64,000 nucleotides of DNA from Comamonas resistens (GCF_030064165.1 NZ_CP125947.1:4402001-4466000); one strand, 5' to 3'; shown: positions 26,195-34,599, counted from the stretch's first letter. Notes: a model not told the origin generated them from the sequence alone. Program-made: numbers and translations.

Positions 26195-26287
26195 GCAGCA
26201 GCGTTTCAAGAGCAGCGCGGCCACAGGTCTGCGCTGACTTCAGTTCAGGAAACGCCGAGATTACTCCATCCCTGCACATGCCGAACC

Positions 26288-27370
26288 TCAAGCGACAGCC
26301 ACTTCGGCAACGACTGCCTGCTCCTGCGCAATCAAACGCTCGATGACCCTGCGCGACTGCACGCCACCCGCATCGATATTGAGCTTAAGCAGTTGACGCT
26401 CGGGATAGTCCTCAAGATTGCGCTGCTGCAGCTCCAGCATCTCCAGGTCTTCGCTGAAGATCTTGTGCTGACCCTGCTTGATGGCTGCTGTCACGGAAGC
26501 ATCGCCAGGATTGAACTTGCGCGCCATGCCCCAGAAGTACCACATGGAGCCGTCGGTCTCGGGAGTGATGAAGTCCACCACCATGCTGTAGACCTTGTGT
26601 GCGTCCGGTGCTTCATAGCCACCATGGCCCGCATGCGCCACACCCACTTCGATCAGCACATGGCTGGGCGGCGTGAAGCGGCAGATCTGCCACCGGTCCA
26701 CAGGCACGTCATCGGCCAGGCCATTGCTGCGCAGAGCCATCTTCCAAAACGGAGGCGCCTCGATGCCCTCCATGAAGCGGCTGGTGACCACTTCGCTGTC
26801 GCCTATCGTCTCTGTCTTGCAGGGTGTCTCGTCAATCTCCGCCTGACCTATGCTGCTGGAGTGCACATAGGTCTCGTGGGTCAGGTCCATGAGGTTGTCG
26901 ATCATCAGACGATAGTCGGCCTTGATGTGGAACAGCCCGCCGTCATAGGCCCACTCGGGATTGTCATGCCACTGCAGATTGGGGATCAGGGCGGTATCGG
27001 CCGCTTCCTTGTCACCGGGCCAGACCCAGATGAAGCCATAGCGCTCTTCCACAGGGAAGCTCTTGATCGCAGGAAAGCCGCGCACGCGCTGGCCAGGCAT
27101 GGCGATCGTCTTTCCGTCGCAACCCATCTCCAAGCCGTGATAGCCACAGACCAGCTTGCCTTCGCAGACGCGGCCCAACGACAAGGGCGCACCCCGGTGC
27201 GGGCAGAAATCCTCCACCGCCGCGATCCTGCCTTCCAGGGCACGATAGAAGACCATGCGTTCGCCGCAGATCTGACGGCCCAGGGGCTTGTCCGTGACCT
27301 CGGCCGCACTGGCCGCCACATACCAGGTGTTGCGAGGATAGATGGGTGCTTTGGTGCTCGGGGTGCTCAT
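26288..27370 (-). CDS. vanA: Vanillate O-demethylase oxygenase subunit VanA
   Basis: 360 aa from MSTPSTKAPIYPRNTWYVAA, with AAGGAGATATCC upstream. It demethylates vanillate to protocatechuate and formaldehyde. Rieske ligands are 'EDFCPHRGAPLSLG' (Cys56, His58) and 'LVCGYHGLEMGCDGKTIAMPGQRV' (Cys75, His78). The mononuclear iron site lies in 'LMIDNLMDLTHETYVH' (Asp162, His165, His170). Long stretches ('CGYHGLEMGCDGKT', 'VDRWQICRFTPPSHVLIEVG', 'ERQLLKLNIDAGGVQSRRVI') agree with remembered Pseudomonas VanA. It lies downstream of the GntR gene (74 bases) and lacks an adjacent vanB. Confidence 0.94.
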   Translation of the reverse strand: MSTPSTKAPIYPRNTWYVAASAAEVTDKPLGRQICGERMVFYRALEGRIAAVEDFCPHRGAPLSLGRVCEGKLVCGYHGLEMGCDGKTIAMPGQRVRGFPAIKSFPVEERYGFIWVWPGDKEAADTALIPNLQWHDNPEWAYDGGLFHIKADYRLMIDNLMDLTHETYVHSSSIGQAEIDETPCKTETIGDSEVVTSRFMEGIEAPPFWKMALRSNGLADDVPVDRWQICRFTPPSHVLIEVGVAHAGHGGYEAPDAHKVYSMVVDFITPETDGSMWYFWGMARKFNPGDASVTAAIKQGQHKIFSEDLEMLELQQRNLEDYPERQLLKLNIDAGGVQSRRVIERLIAQEQAVVAEVAVA

Positions 27371-27444
27371 CGTGGATATCTCCTTGTCTTTATCTTTTTG
27401 GAACTGACGCAAGTGCAGCAACAGCAGCACCTGCAGTCGCGCAA

Positions 27445-28209
27445 TCAGCGGCTGGCTCGAATCAGCTGTGCGCCGGGTACGCGCGTGGTTTCGGGCGAGC
27501 GCATGGCTTCACGCAGATTGCGCCGCGCAATGCGTGAATGCTCTTTCATCAAGGCCTCTGCACGGGCCCCTTCACGGTGTTCAATGGCATCGATGACCTC
27601 TCGATGCTGCTCCTGCGCCAGGATCAGGCTGCGCAAGGCACGAGGGGACTCGGAGCCCGCAACCACAAAGCCCGAAGGCGAAGCAAACGGCAGGCGCTTG
27701 ACCCGTTCCAGCTCCCGCTGCATGAAGCTGCTGCCCGACATTTCCAGCAGGATGTCGTGGAACTCGGAATTCAAGGCCACATAGCCGGAAAACGCTTCGT
27801 CGCCCCAGTTCTGGGCATCGAGTACGCGGTCGATGGCATCCAGGCAGCGTGTGGCACGGCTCAACAGCGCTGGCTCGACGCCGCGCTCGGCCGCCATGCG
27901 CGCCGCCAGGCCTTCCAGCGTGCCGCGCAGTTCTATGGCATCCGATACATCGGCTTCGGACAGCACACGAACCTTGTAGCCGCGCCCGCCCGCCGTGGCC
28001 TCGAGCATTCCTTCCTGCTCAAGGCGCATCAGCGCCGCACGTATCGGGGTACGGGAAATGCCAAGTCGCTCGGCCAGCACCAGCTCGGAGATGCGCTCCC
28101 CTGCGGCCATCTCTCCGGCCAGCATCATTTCACGCAGCTGCAGCTGCGCTTTGACAACCTGCGAAAGGTTTTCTTCCGCCGCAGGCGCTGGGGCAATGGT
28201 TCTTGACAT
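27445..28209 (-). CDS. vanR: GntR-family (FadR subgroup) regulator, probable VanR
   Basis: 254 aa. The N-terminal winged helix 'MMLAGEMAAGERISELVLAERLGISRTPIRAALMRLEQEGMLEATAGGRGYKVR' (residues 28-81) is classical GntR. The C-terminal helical FCD domain ('LRGTLEGLAARMAAERG', '...EFHDILLEMSGSSFM', 'EQHREVIDAIEHREGARAEALMKEHSRIARRNL') holds the His and Asp residues that bind a metal or acid. Being immediately upstream of vanA, it most likely represses vanillate genes until vanillate is present. Two ATGTATACAT palindromes upstream suggest autoregulation. Confidence 0.88.
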   Translation of the reverse strand: MSRTIAPAPAAEENLSQVVKAQLQLREMMLAGEMAAGERISELVLAERLGISRTPIRAALMRLEQEGMLEATAGGRGYKVRVLSEADVSDAIELRGTLEGLAARMAAERGVEPALLSRATRCLDAIDRVLDAQNWGDEAFSGYVALNSEFHDILLEMSGSSFMQRELERVKRLPFASPSGFVVAGSESPRALRSLILAQEQHREVIDAIEHREGARAEALMKEHSRIARRNLREAMRSPETTRVPGAQLIRASR

Positions 28210-28238
28210 GGGGGTCTGCTAGTTGTTTGATGCGCAAA

Positions 28239-28313
28239 ATGTATACATAAAAATCAATAAACGGCATTTTTTTTATTAATTTCAAGGGAAAACACCTACT
28301 TATATGTATACAT
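28239..28313. promoter_or_regulatory. Two ATGTATACAT palindromes upstream of the GntR regulator
   Basis: Perfect 10-bp palindromes ATGTATACAT at 28239-28248 and 28304-28313 (the second extends to TATGTATACATA), with starts 65 bases apart in an AT-rich stretch beginning 30 bases upstream of the vanR start. The central GTATAC fits GntR/FadR-type operators, so they are probable VanR sites controlling vanR-vanA. Confidence 0.72.
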
Positions 28314-28331
28314 ACAAGAATCCAGGAACAT

Positions 28332-28357
28332 AAAAAAAAGCCACCCTTAGGTGGCTT
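28332..28357 (-). terminator. Rho-independent terminator of the ATM1-type ABC gene
   Basis: Stem AAGCCACC/GGTGGCTT (28338-28345, 28350-28357) with a CTTA loop and eight T's on the minus strand, 16 bases after the stop. Confidence 0.85.
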
Positions 28358-28373
28358 GCTCCAATGGACTGCG

Positions 28374-30203
28374 TCAATCGGCCAAAGCCTCTGATTCCGG
28401 CTGATTCAGCTGCATATTCCACATGCTGGCGTAGCGCCCTCCGGCAGCGAGCAGATCCTCGTGCCTGCCGCGCTCAATGATGCGGCCAGCATCCATGACC
28501 AGAATTTCATGGGCCTCGACCACGGTGGACAGACGGTGGGCGATCACCAGCGAGGTCTTGCCTTGTGCCGCACTGCGCAGCTCGTTCTGGATGGCACGCT
28601 CGTTGGCCGAATCCAGCGCCGAGGTCGCCTCGTCAAAGATCAGAATGGGCGGGTTCTTGAGCAGAGTGCGCGCAATGGCCACGCGCTGCTTCTCACCGCC
28701 CGAGAGCTTGAGGCCGCGCTCGCCCACGCGGGTTTCGTAACCCTGCGGGGTAGCCACGATGAAGTCATGAATGCGCGCGGCCTTGGCCGCAGCCTCCACC
28801 TGCTCGCGCGATGCACCCGGCTGCCCGTAGGCGATGTTGTATTCCACCGTGTCGTTGAACAGCACCGTGTCTTGCGGAACGATGCCCACGGCATGGCGTA
28901 CGCTGCTCTGGGTCACATTGCGAATGTCCTGCCCGGCGATGCGCACATGACCGCCCTGCACGTCATAGAAGCGAAACAGCAGACGCGCCAGCGTGCTCTT
29001 GCCCGAGCCCGAGGGCCCGACCACGGCCACGGTCCTGCCCGCAGGAATGGTGAAGCTCACGTCATGCAATATGGGCCTGGAAGGGTCATAGGCAAACTGC
29101 ACATTCTCAAAGCGAACCTCGGGCGGCGGATTGCCGATCTGCAGCGGTTGCGCATCCGGGTCATCGGCCACCTCACGCTCCTTGTCCATCAAGGTGAACA
29201 TGCGGTTCAGGTCCGTCAGGCTCTGCTTGATCTCGCGGTAGATCACGCCCAGAAAGTTGAGCGGGATATAGAGCTGGATCATGAAGGCATTGATCATGAC
29301 CAGATCGCCCAGCGTGAGTCGCCCATCGACCACGCCCTGCGTGGCACGCCACAGAATGGCCACCAGCGCCGCACCGATGATCAACTGCTGACCGCAGTTG
29401 AGCATGGACAGCGTGGTCTGACTCTTGAGCCGCACACGGCGCAGCTTCTCCAGATTGACGTCGTAGCGCTCGGACTCGAACTTTTCGTTATTGAAGTATT
29501 TGACCGTCTCGTAGTTCAGCAGGGAGTCAATGGCCTTGGTGTGGGCCGCAGACTCCTGGACATTGGCCTCGCGTCGAAAGCGCGTGCGCCATTCGGTCAC
29601 CGTGACCGTGAACGTGATGTAGAACACCAGAGCTGCCAGCGTGATGATGGCAAACCACACATCGAATCGCACGGCCAGAATGCCCAGCACCAGCGCCATC
29701 TCGATCAGCGTGGGCAGGATGGAATAGAGCGAGTATGAAATCAGCGACTCGGTGCTGCGCACGCCGCGCTCGATGTCGCGGGTCATTCCGCCGGTCTGGC
29801 GCTCCAGGTGAAAGCGCAGGCTCAGTGCATGCAGATGCTCGAACGTTGTCAGCGCAATCGAGCGCGACGCCCCCTGCGTGGCCTTGGAAAAAACCAGATC
29901 CCGCAGCTCCGTGAACAAGGTCGTGGAAAAGCGCAGCAGGCCATAGGCCAGCAACAGCCCCACGGGCACGACCAGCGCAGCGCGCGCATCGCCGGACTTG
30001 ATATCCAGCGCATCCACCAGATGCTTGAGCAGCACCGGCACGCCGACGTTGGCCAGCTTGGCCACGACCATGAACAGCAGCGCGGCCAGCGCATGCCATT
30101 TGTATTGCCAGATATAGGGAAGCAGGCGGCGCAACGTGGCACCGTCGGACTGGTTGGCCGCTATTGCGGCTTCTTCAGGGGTTGCAGGTAGCTGTGAACG
30201 CAT
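28374..30203 (-). CDS. ATM1/HMT1-type ABC transporter (fused permease and ATPase)
   Basis: 609 aa half-transporter. Six N-terminal helices (about residues 25-320) include 'LSLRFHLERQTGGMTRDIERGVRSTESLISY' and 'LLNYETVKYFNNEKFESERYD', which are distinctive of the mitochondrial Atm1/bacterial AtmA family that exports glutathione-linked metals or persulfides. The ATPase has Walker A '[12 protein letters not shown]', Q-loop 'GIVPQDTVLFNDTVEYNIAYG', signature 'LSGGEKQRVAIARTL', Walker B 'ILIFDEATSALDS' and H-loop 'VIAHRLSTV'. It should work as a homodimer in the inner membrane. Its start lies 43 bases inside the 3' end of the upstream lipoprotein gene. Confidence 0.92.
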   Translation of the reverse strand: MRSQLPATPEEAAIAANQSDGATLRRLLPYIWQYKWHALAALLFMVVAKLANVGVPVLLKHLVDALDIKSGDARAALVVPVGLLLAYGLLRFSTTLFTELRDLVFSKATQGASRSIALTTFEHLHALSLRFHLERQTGGMTRDIERGVRSTESLISYSLYSILPTLIEMALVLGILAVRFDVWFAIITLAALVFYITFTVTVTEWRTRFRREANVQESAAHTKAIDSLLNYETVKYFNNEKFESERYDVNLEKLRRVRLKSQTTLSMLNCGQQLIIGAALVAILWRATQGVVDGRLTLGDLVMINAFMIQLYIPLNFLGVIYREIKQSLTDLNRMFTLMDKEREVADDPDAQPLQIGNPPPEVRFENVQFAYDPSRPILHDVSFTIPAGRTVAVVGPSGSGKSTLARLLFRFYDVQGGHVRIAGQDIRNVTQSSVRHAVGIVPQDTVLFNDTVEYNIAYGQPGASREQVEAAAKAARIHDFIVATPQGYETRVGERGLKLSGGEKQRVAIARTLLKNPPILIFDEATSALDSANERAIQNELRSAAQGKTSLVIAHRLSTVVEAHEILVMDAGRIIERGRHEDLLAAGGRYASMWNMQLNQPESEALAD

Positions 30204-30736
30204 TGTGGGGCGGTGTCACCCTCCAGGCAGTCGGAGCCGCGGTAGAGGGCATCTATTTCTATGACAGGAATCGGGGTACCCGCGAATTCTGCCTGCCCCG
30301 TCACTTTTCCGCTCAGCCAGACCAGAGTGAACGGCTGCAGCAACTGCCGGTCATAAGTGCCTTTGCCACAGGCCTTGAAAAAGCGCGGCTCGCGCGGCCA
30401 GCCCAGACCCGCTTGCTCACTGAACTCGGCCTGCAGCAGGACCAGGCAATCCCTGTCCTCACTGACTGCCTGCAACGTGCGCAGACCGCCACCCCAGCAC
30501 ACGCGCGCGCCGGCGGCCTCGGCTTGCAGGGCTTGCGTCGGAGTGATGTCGGCAAACGCTCCCAACAGCGCTGCGGCACCGGTCAAAGGCTCAGGGTGGC
30601 AGGACTGCTGAACGGCTTGTACGGGTGGCTGAGTGGCAGGTGAAGACAGGCCCGCCGGCATGCTTGTGCAAGCCGCCAGCGCCGCACTCAACACCACGGG
30701 TAAAGCACCATACCCCCACCATGAACCCTGCTGCAT
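30161..30736 (-). CDS. Slp-like outer-membrane lipoprotein
   Basis: 191 aa from MQQGSWWGYGALPVV (AGGGAG upstream); in-frame codons further up are ignored. Signal peptide and lipobox 'LSAALAAC' make it a lipoprotein. The mature part 'AAGARVCWGGGLRTLQAVSEDRDCLVLLQAEFSEQAG...FKACGKGTYDRQLLQPFTLVWLSGKVTGQAEFAGTPIPVIEID' follows the order of the Slp starvation-lipoprotein family ('W GG .. V .. CL .. G.F .. C..G.YD .. . R.V.V.G'). Function is unknown. Its last 43 bases overlap the ATM1-type gene, so the two are transcribed together. Confidence 0.65.
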   Translation of the reverse strand: MQQGSWWGYGALPVVLSAALAACTSMPAGLSSPATQPPVQAVQQSCHPEPLTGAAALLGAFADITPTQALQAEAAGARVCWGGGLRTLQAVSEDRDCLVLLQAEFSEQAGLGWPREPRFFKACGKGTYDRQLLQPFTLVWLSGKVTGQAEFAGTPIPVIEIDALYRGSDCLEGDTAPQCVHSYLQPLKKPQ

Positions 30737-30849
30737 GCTCACTCCCTGTTTTCTTGCCCGAATCGGCATTTGTGGTTTTTCCTGGGCAACATGGTAGAAA
30801 CCCGATGTTGAGGGACAATGCGGCTTTCCCTTTTGCGTCAGATATTTAC

Positions 30850-31314
30850 ATGCCACCCCGTTCACCCGACCTTCCCAGCGTTGCACTGCCAGCCGACAAG
30901 GAGCTGGTGCTCAAAGTCGTTCCCATGCCGGCCGATGTCAATGCCAATGGCGACATTTTCGGTGGCTGGGTCATGGCCCAGGTGGACCTTGCGGGCTCGG
31001 TGCTGCCTCAGCGTATCAGCCACACCCGCATGGTGACGGTGGCTGTCAACGAGTTCATTTTCAAGCAGCCTGTGCGCGTGGGCGACATTCTGTCCTTCTA
31101 CGCAGGCGTGCAGCATGTGGGCCGCACCTCGGTGGCCGTGGATGTGGAAGTGTTTGCCGAGCGCTTTTCCGACCAGGGCAAGTATGTGAAGGTGACCGAG
31201 GCCCGATTGACCTATGTGGCCATCGACACCACAGGCAAGCCCCAGAGCCTGCCAGATACCGAGCAGACCCGCGCCTGGCGCGAAAAAATCGCGGCCCAGG
31301 CTCCACGCGCATAG
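30850..31314 (+). CDS. Acyl-CoA thioesterase (YciA-like hotdog)
   Basis: 154 aa from MPPRSPDLPSV; starts at 30805 or earlier are possible as no clear ribosome site decides it. It has a single hotdog domain with the YciA signature 'PADVNANGDIFGGWVMAQVDLAGSVLPQRIS' (Asn/Asp catalytic region) and 'TVAVNEFIFKQPVRVGDILSFYAGVQHVGRTSVAVDVEVFAE'. It hydrolyses short- to medium-chain acyl-CoA in the cytoplasm. It is divergent from the Slp-like gene. Confidence 0.88.
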   Translation: MPPRSPDLPSVALPADKELVLKVVPMPADVNANGDIFGGWVMAQVDLAGSVLPQRISHTRMVTVAVNEFIFKQPVRVGDILSFYAGVQHVGRTSVAVDVEVFAERFSDQGKYVKVTEARLTYVAIDTTGKPQSLPDTEQTRAWREKIAAQAPRA

Positions 31315-31334
31315 GCGCAGGCCTTCCGGCCAAA

Positions 31335-31364
31335 AAGCAAAGCGACCCGAGGGTCGCTTTTTGC
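31335..31364. terminator. Bidirectional terminator between thioesterase and bactofilin genes
   Basis: Stem AAAGCGACC/GGTCGCTTT (31339-31347, 31352-31360) with a CGAG loop, flanked by AAAA on the left and TT on the right. It serves the convergent genes on both sides. Confidence 0.85.
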
Positions 31365-31406
31365 ATGGCCCGCCGCCTGCCTTTTCGCTCTATTGACTCA
31401 GACGGC

Positions 31407-32009
31407 TCAGGCAACGACCGTGGAATCCGCGCTGCTCGCTGAGGCAGGTGCGCTGGCGGGCTTGCTGGCCCATGACGATGGGGTGCTGCTGGGACCTGTG
31501 CCGGCCTCGATCTGACCGGTCAACTCGCCGCCCTCTTCGATGACGACCTTGCCGTAACGAATCTTGCCGCTGACCTTGCCTGAACCAAAGATCACCAGCT
31601 TCTGGCGCACGGTCAGCGTACCGTCGAACTCACCGTGGATCTCCGCAATATCGATCTCGGCCGTGCCATGAAAAGCGCCGTTTTCGGCAATCTTGATGAC
31701 GCGCGAATTCATGGTCGCCTCCACCGTGCCTTCAACCACCAGGGTGTCGCAGTCGGTGATCTCCACGCCCTTGAGCTTGATGTTGGGACCCACGGTCAGC
31801 TTGCTGCCGCCGGTCTCTTCGGTTACAGGAGCGGGAGCTTGCGCACCACGTGCCGCAGCACTGCTCTGCGATGAGGCATTGCTGCCCAGACCGCTGCTGG
31901 CCAGACTGTTAGCCGTGCTGGCACTGCCTGTGGACAAACCGGTGACGGGATTGCGAGGCGGAAAACTATCGCCATCACGCTTGCCAAAGAACGGGTTTTG
32001 CACGGCCAT
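31407..32009 (-). CDS. Bactofilin (polymer-forming cytoskeletal protein)
   Basis: 200 aa from MAVQNPFFGKRDGDSF (AAGGAG upstream). The core (about residues 75-170) is the right-handed beta-helix of bactofilins: 'VGPNIKLKGVEITDCDTLVVEGTVEATMNSRVIKIAENGAFHGTAEIDIAEIHGEFDGTLTVRQKLVIFGSGKVSGKIRYGKVVIEEGGELTGQI', with repeated G-x-V/I turns. Disordered Ser/Ala/Pro tails flank it, as usual. Bactofilins polymerise without nucleotide and place cell-wall or surface machinery. It is a single gene. Confidence 0.9.
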   Translation of the reverse strand: MAVQNPFFGKRDGDSFPPRNPVTGLSTGSASTANSLASSGLGSNASSQSSAAARGAQAPAPVTEETGGSKLTVGPNIKLKGVEITDCDTLVVEGTVEATMNSRVIKIAENGAFHGTAEIDIAEIHGEFDGTLTVRQKLVIFGSGKVSGKIRYGKVVIEEGGELTGQIEAGTGPSSTPSSWASKPASAPASASSADSTVVA

Positions 32010-32263
32010 TGCAGGAATCTCCTTGTCAGAAAACACCGATCCTAGAGAGCCTTCACGCCTACATTTGCCCTTATCTCGCAATATCCGTAAGCAAAGCTTT
32101 CATAAGTTTCATCTACTTTCAGCCATTGCCTGATCTCACAAAATGAAAGACTTGGCTGCATCCCTGCAAGTGCTCACTCAGCCAATTTCAAGCCTTTTCG
32201 GCCTCCGGCGCTTGCTGCACAAGCGCTACCAGCTATATTTTCAGGAACATCGAATCAAGGCGA

Positions 32264-32785
32264 TCAGGAGACGATGTACGCGGCCGTCCCCGTCGAGAGC
32301 AGCTCGCCATCGGCCGACAGGAACTCCATCTGGGTGTTGGCCACGCGCGACCCCAGGCGCAAGACCTTGGCCGTGAGCACAAACGATTTACCTATGCCGG
32401 GGCGCATGTAATCGACGCGCAGGTCAATCGTGCCCAGGCGTGAGAAGCGCTGCAGGCGCTGCAGCGGCGTCTCGTCCATATGCCGCGCCGCAATGGCGGC
32501 CATCACGGCCAGGCCGCCCATGGAGTCCAACCCGGCCGAGATCACGCCACCATGGATGCGCTGATAGGCCGAGTGCCCGATCAGCTCGGGGCGCATGAGG
32601 ATACGGCCCTCGACCCGCGCAGGTGTGATCTCGCCAATCGTCAGCCCCAGGGTCTGATTGAAGGCCACGCGCTTTTCAAAGATCTCGCGCAACCCCGCAA
32701 CGAATTCGGGCTCGAACTGCGCTGCATCGGCTGCAAGCAGTTCGTTCTTGTGGGTCTGTGAAGCATGGGCAGATTTGGAGGACAT
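32264..32785 (-). CDS. PaaI-family hotdog thioesterase
   Basis: 173 aa from MSSKSAHASQTHKN; a TTG five codons earlier is possible. The hotdog fold shows 'LGLTIGEITPARVEGRILMRPELIGHSAYQRIHGGVISAGLDSMGGLAVMAAI' with the HGG motif of PaaI-type thioesterases, and 'GTIDLRVDYMRPGIGKSFVLTAKVLRLGSRVANTQMEFLS'. It probably releases CoA from stalled acyl-CoA intermediates. It is the last gene of the beta-oxidation operon, behind the ech terminator, so it may be partly independent. Confidence 0.87.
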   Translation of the reverse strand: MSSKSAHASQTHKNELLAADAAQFEPEFVAGLREIFEKRVAFNQTLGLTIGEITPARVEGRILMRPELIGHSAYQRIHGGVISAGLDSMGGLAVMAAIAARHMDETPLQRLQRFSRLGTIDLRVDYMRPGIGKSFVLTAKVLRLGSRVANTQMEFLSADGELLSTGTAAYIVS

Positions 32786-32811
32786 AGGCTTTGCGTACAA
32801 AGGAAAAGGTC

Positions 32812-32840
32812 AAAAAATTCGCCCTACCACGGGCGAATTT
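32812..32840 (-). terminator. Terminator-like hairpin after the enoyl-CoA hydratase
   Basis: Perfect 10-bp stem (AAATTCGCCC 32815-32824, GGGCGAATTT 32831-32840) followed on the minus strand by further T's. It lies between the hydratase and PaaI genes. Confidence 0.75.
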
Positions 32841-32844
32841 CAGA

Positions 32845-32953
32845 TCAGCATTTGCTGCAGCCAGGATGGCGCTTCTTGTGAAAAGACATCCTCAAAAAGC
32901 CACCGCTTCGCGATGTCTCGGCTTCAGCATTTGCTGAAATCAGGATGGCGCTT
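32845..32953 (-). repeat. Direct repeat: duplicated last ten codons of the enoyl-CoA hydratase gene
   Basis: A 30-base stretch ending the hydratase gene (32924-32953, coding KRHPDFSKC-stop) is repeated 79 bases further downstream (32845-32874) with 27 of 30 bases identical and would read KRHPGCSKC-stop. The copy has no coding context of its own, so it looks like the relic of a paralogous gene end or a partial tandem duplication. Confidence 0.85.
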
Positions 32954-33712
32954 TTCCATGAATGCTGTCAGGGCCTCCTTGGCGGCAGGCTCGCGCAGCA
33001 TGCGGGCAAAGACTTCGCCTTCCTGCACAATGCGCTCGCTCACGGCCTTGGCCTGTCCGCCCTTCATCAGGCGCTTGGTTTCCATCAGCGACGACAGCGG
33101 CTTGCGTGCCAGCTTCCTGGCCTGCATCTGGGCCAGGGTGTTGCATTCGCTGGGCGGCACCACACGGTTGACTAGGCCCACTTCCAGCGCTGCCTCGGCC
33201 ATGAAGGGCTCGCCCAGCAGCAAGGCTTCCGCAGCGCGGTGATAGCCCAGCATTTGCGGCAGCAGCAGGCTGGAAGCCGCTTCCGGGCAGACACCCAGGT
33301 TGATGAACGGCAACGAGAACGCCGCGTTGTCCCCGCAATAAACCAGATCGCAGTGCAGCAGCAGCGTGGTGCCAATGCCCACGGCCGGGCCGCAGACAGC
33401 CGCAATCAACGGCTTGGGAAAGGCCGAGACTTCCTGCAAAAAGCGCCACACGGGGGCATCTGCGCCTGCGGAGCCCGGTGTGCTGGCCTGTTTGAGAAAG
33501 TCGCCGATATCGTTGCCCGCGCTGAAGATGGCGATATCCCCCTGAAACACCACCACGCGCACGGCTGCATCGCTCTTGGCGGATGCCAGGGTGTTGGCCA
33601 TTTCGCTGTACATGGCCTCGGTAAAGGAGTTCTTCTTGTCTGCGCGGTTGAAGGTGATGGTGCAGACGCCTTCTTCGGTGTGCACGAGGATGTCTTGTTG
33701 GGTGTCGCTCAT
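32924..33712 (-). CDS. Enoyl-CoA hydratase/isomerase
   Basis: 262 aa crotonase-fold enzyme. Oxyanion-hole segments are 'RADKKNSFTEAMYSEMANTL' and 'DIAIFSAGNDIGDFLKQ', and the second is 'AAVCGPAVGIGTTLLLHCDLVYCGDNAAFSLPFINLGVCPEAASSLLLPQMLG'. The Cys-Pro-Glu-Ala pattern keeps one catalytic Glu, as in isomerase-like members (dienoyl/enoyl-CoA isomerases). It likely helps degrade unsaturated acyl-CoA. It is in the beta-oxidation operon, 53 bases after the TesB-like gene. Its last ten codons are duplicated downstream. Confidence 0.88.
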   Translation of the reverse strand: MSDTQQDILVHTEEGVCTITFNRADKKNSFTEAMYSEMANTLASAKSDAAVRVVVFQGDIAIFSAGNDIGDFLKQASTPGSAGADAPVWRFLQEVSAFPKPLIAAVCGPAVGIGTTLLLHCDLVYCGDNAAFSLPFINLGVCPEAASSLLLPQMLGYHRAAEALLLGEPFMAEAALEVGLVNRVVPPSECNTLAQMQARKLARKPLSSLMETKRLMKGGQAKAVSERIVQEGEVFARMLREPAAKEALTAFMEKRHPDFSKC

Positions 33713-33765
33713 AAGGGGGCTTTAGAAGTAAGGATGGGGATGAAACGCGGCTGCCGCCTGACAGC

Positions 33766-34599
33766 TCACTCCTTGTAGTAAACGATCTGGTGGCTGCTTG
33801 CCAGCATCTGGCCGGACGCACTCCACAACTGTGCTGTCTGGTCGAAAAAGCCGTTGCGAAACTCCTGACCGCGGGCCTGGGCCAGCAGAGGTGCATCGCC
33901 CGCGGCAGCCAGCTCCTCGCGTCCTGCATGGAAGTACACGGTAATGGATACAGTACCTGCAGGCACACGTTTGGCACGGCGCAACCACACCCGCGGAAAG
34001 AACACATCGGAGACCGCAGCCAGCGATGCGAAATCCAGCGGACGCGGCGGATTGTCTCTCACCCAGAGCCGGCTCTGGCTGTCGTGCTCGGTGCCATCCT
34101 CCTTCATGGGCAGCATGCCGTCCAGAAAGCGCATTTCATAGCGGTTGAGCCACTCCACCGCCCCCACCAGCGCAGGCACACGCGGCACATCGGCAGCGGG
34201 TGTCACTGCCGGCATGGGCTGATCGGTCGCGCTCCAGGTTTCACGCCGTGCAGCCGTCACGGCCGTTGCGGTGGTTATCACCTGCATCACACCGGCCTCA
34301 TCGGCCTGCTTGACCGTCAGCAGCCAATGCTGGGTGGAACGGTTGGTGCGCACGGGATTGGCATCGATCACAAAGGCCCCCGCTCCCACGGCCGCTGCGT
34401 AGTTGACGGTGATGGATACCGGGTCACCCAGGCATTGGGGATGCTGCTGCATGGCCCGTACCAGGGACGCGGCGGTAATGCCGCCGTAGGGGCCGACCAT
34501 ATTCCAGTAATCCTGCGAGGCTTGCCCCTGATACTGGCCCGGCACTCCGGTGGCCACCAGGGCCACGGCGCGATCAAAAGGATGGTTGTCTGTGCTCAT
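33766..34599 (-). CDS. TesB-like acyl-CoA thioesterase family protein
   Basis: 277 aa from MSTDNHPFDRAVALV; in-frame upstream codons rich in Cys are not credible. Two hotdog repeats are implied: 'DYWNMVGPYGGITAASLVRAMQQHPQCLGDPVSITVNYAAAVGAGAFVIDANPVRTNRSTQHWLLTVKQ' and a C-terminal half with 'DVFFPRVWLRRAKRVPAGTVSITVYFHAGREELAAAGDAPLLAQARGQEFRNGFFDQTAQLWSASGQMLASSHQIVYY', which matches the TesB/double-hotdog ending. It is in the operon between hydrolase and hydratase genes and likely acts in acyl-CoA turnover. Confidence 0.85.
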   Translation of the reverse strand: MSTDNHPFDRAVALVATGVPGQYQGQASQDYWNMVGPYGGITAASLVRAMQQHPQCLGDPVSITVNYAAAVGAGAFVIDANPVRTNRSTQHWLLTVKQADEAGVMQVITTATAVTAARRETWSATDQPMPAVTPAADVPRVPALVGAVEWLNRYEMRFLDGMLPMKEDGTEHDSQSRLWVRDNPPRPLDFASLAAVSDVFFPRVWLRRAKRVPAGTVSITVYFHAGREELAAAGDAPLLAQARGQEFRNGFFDQTAQLWSASGQMLASSHQIVYYKE

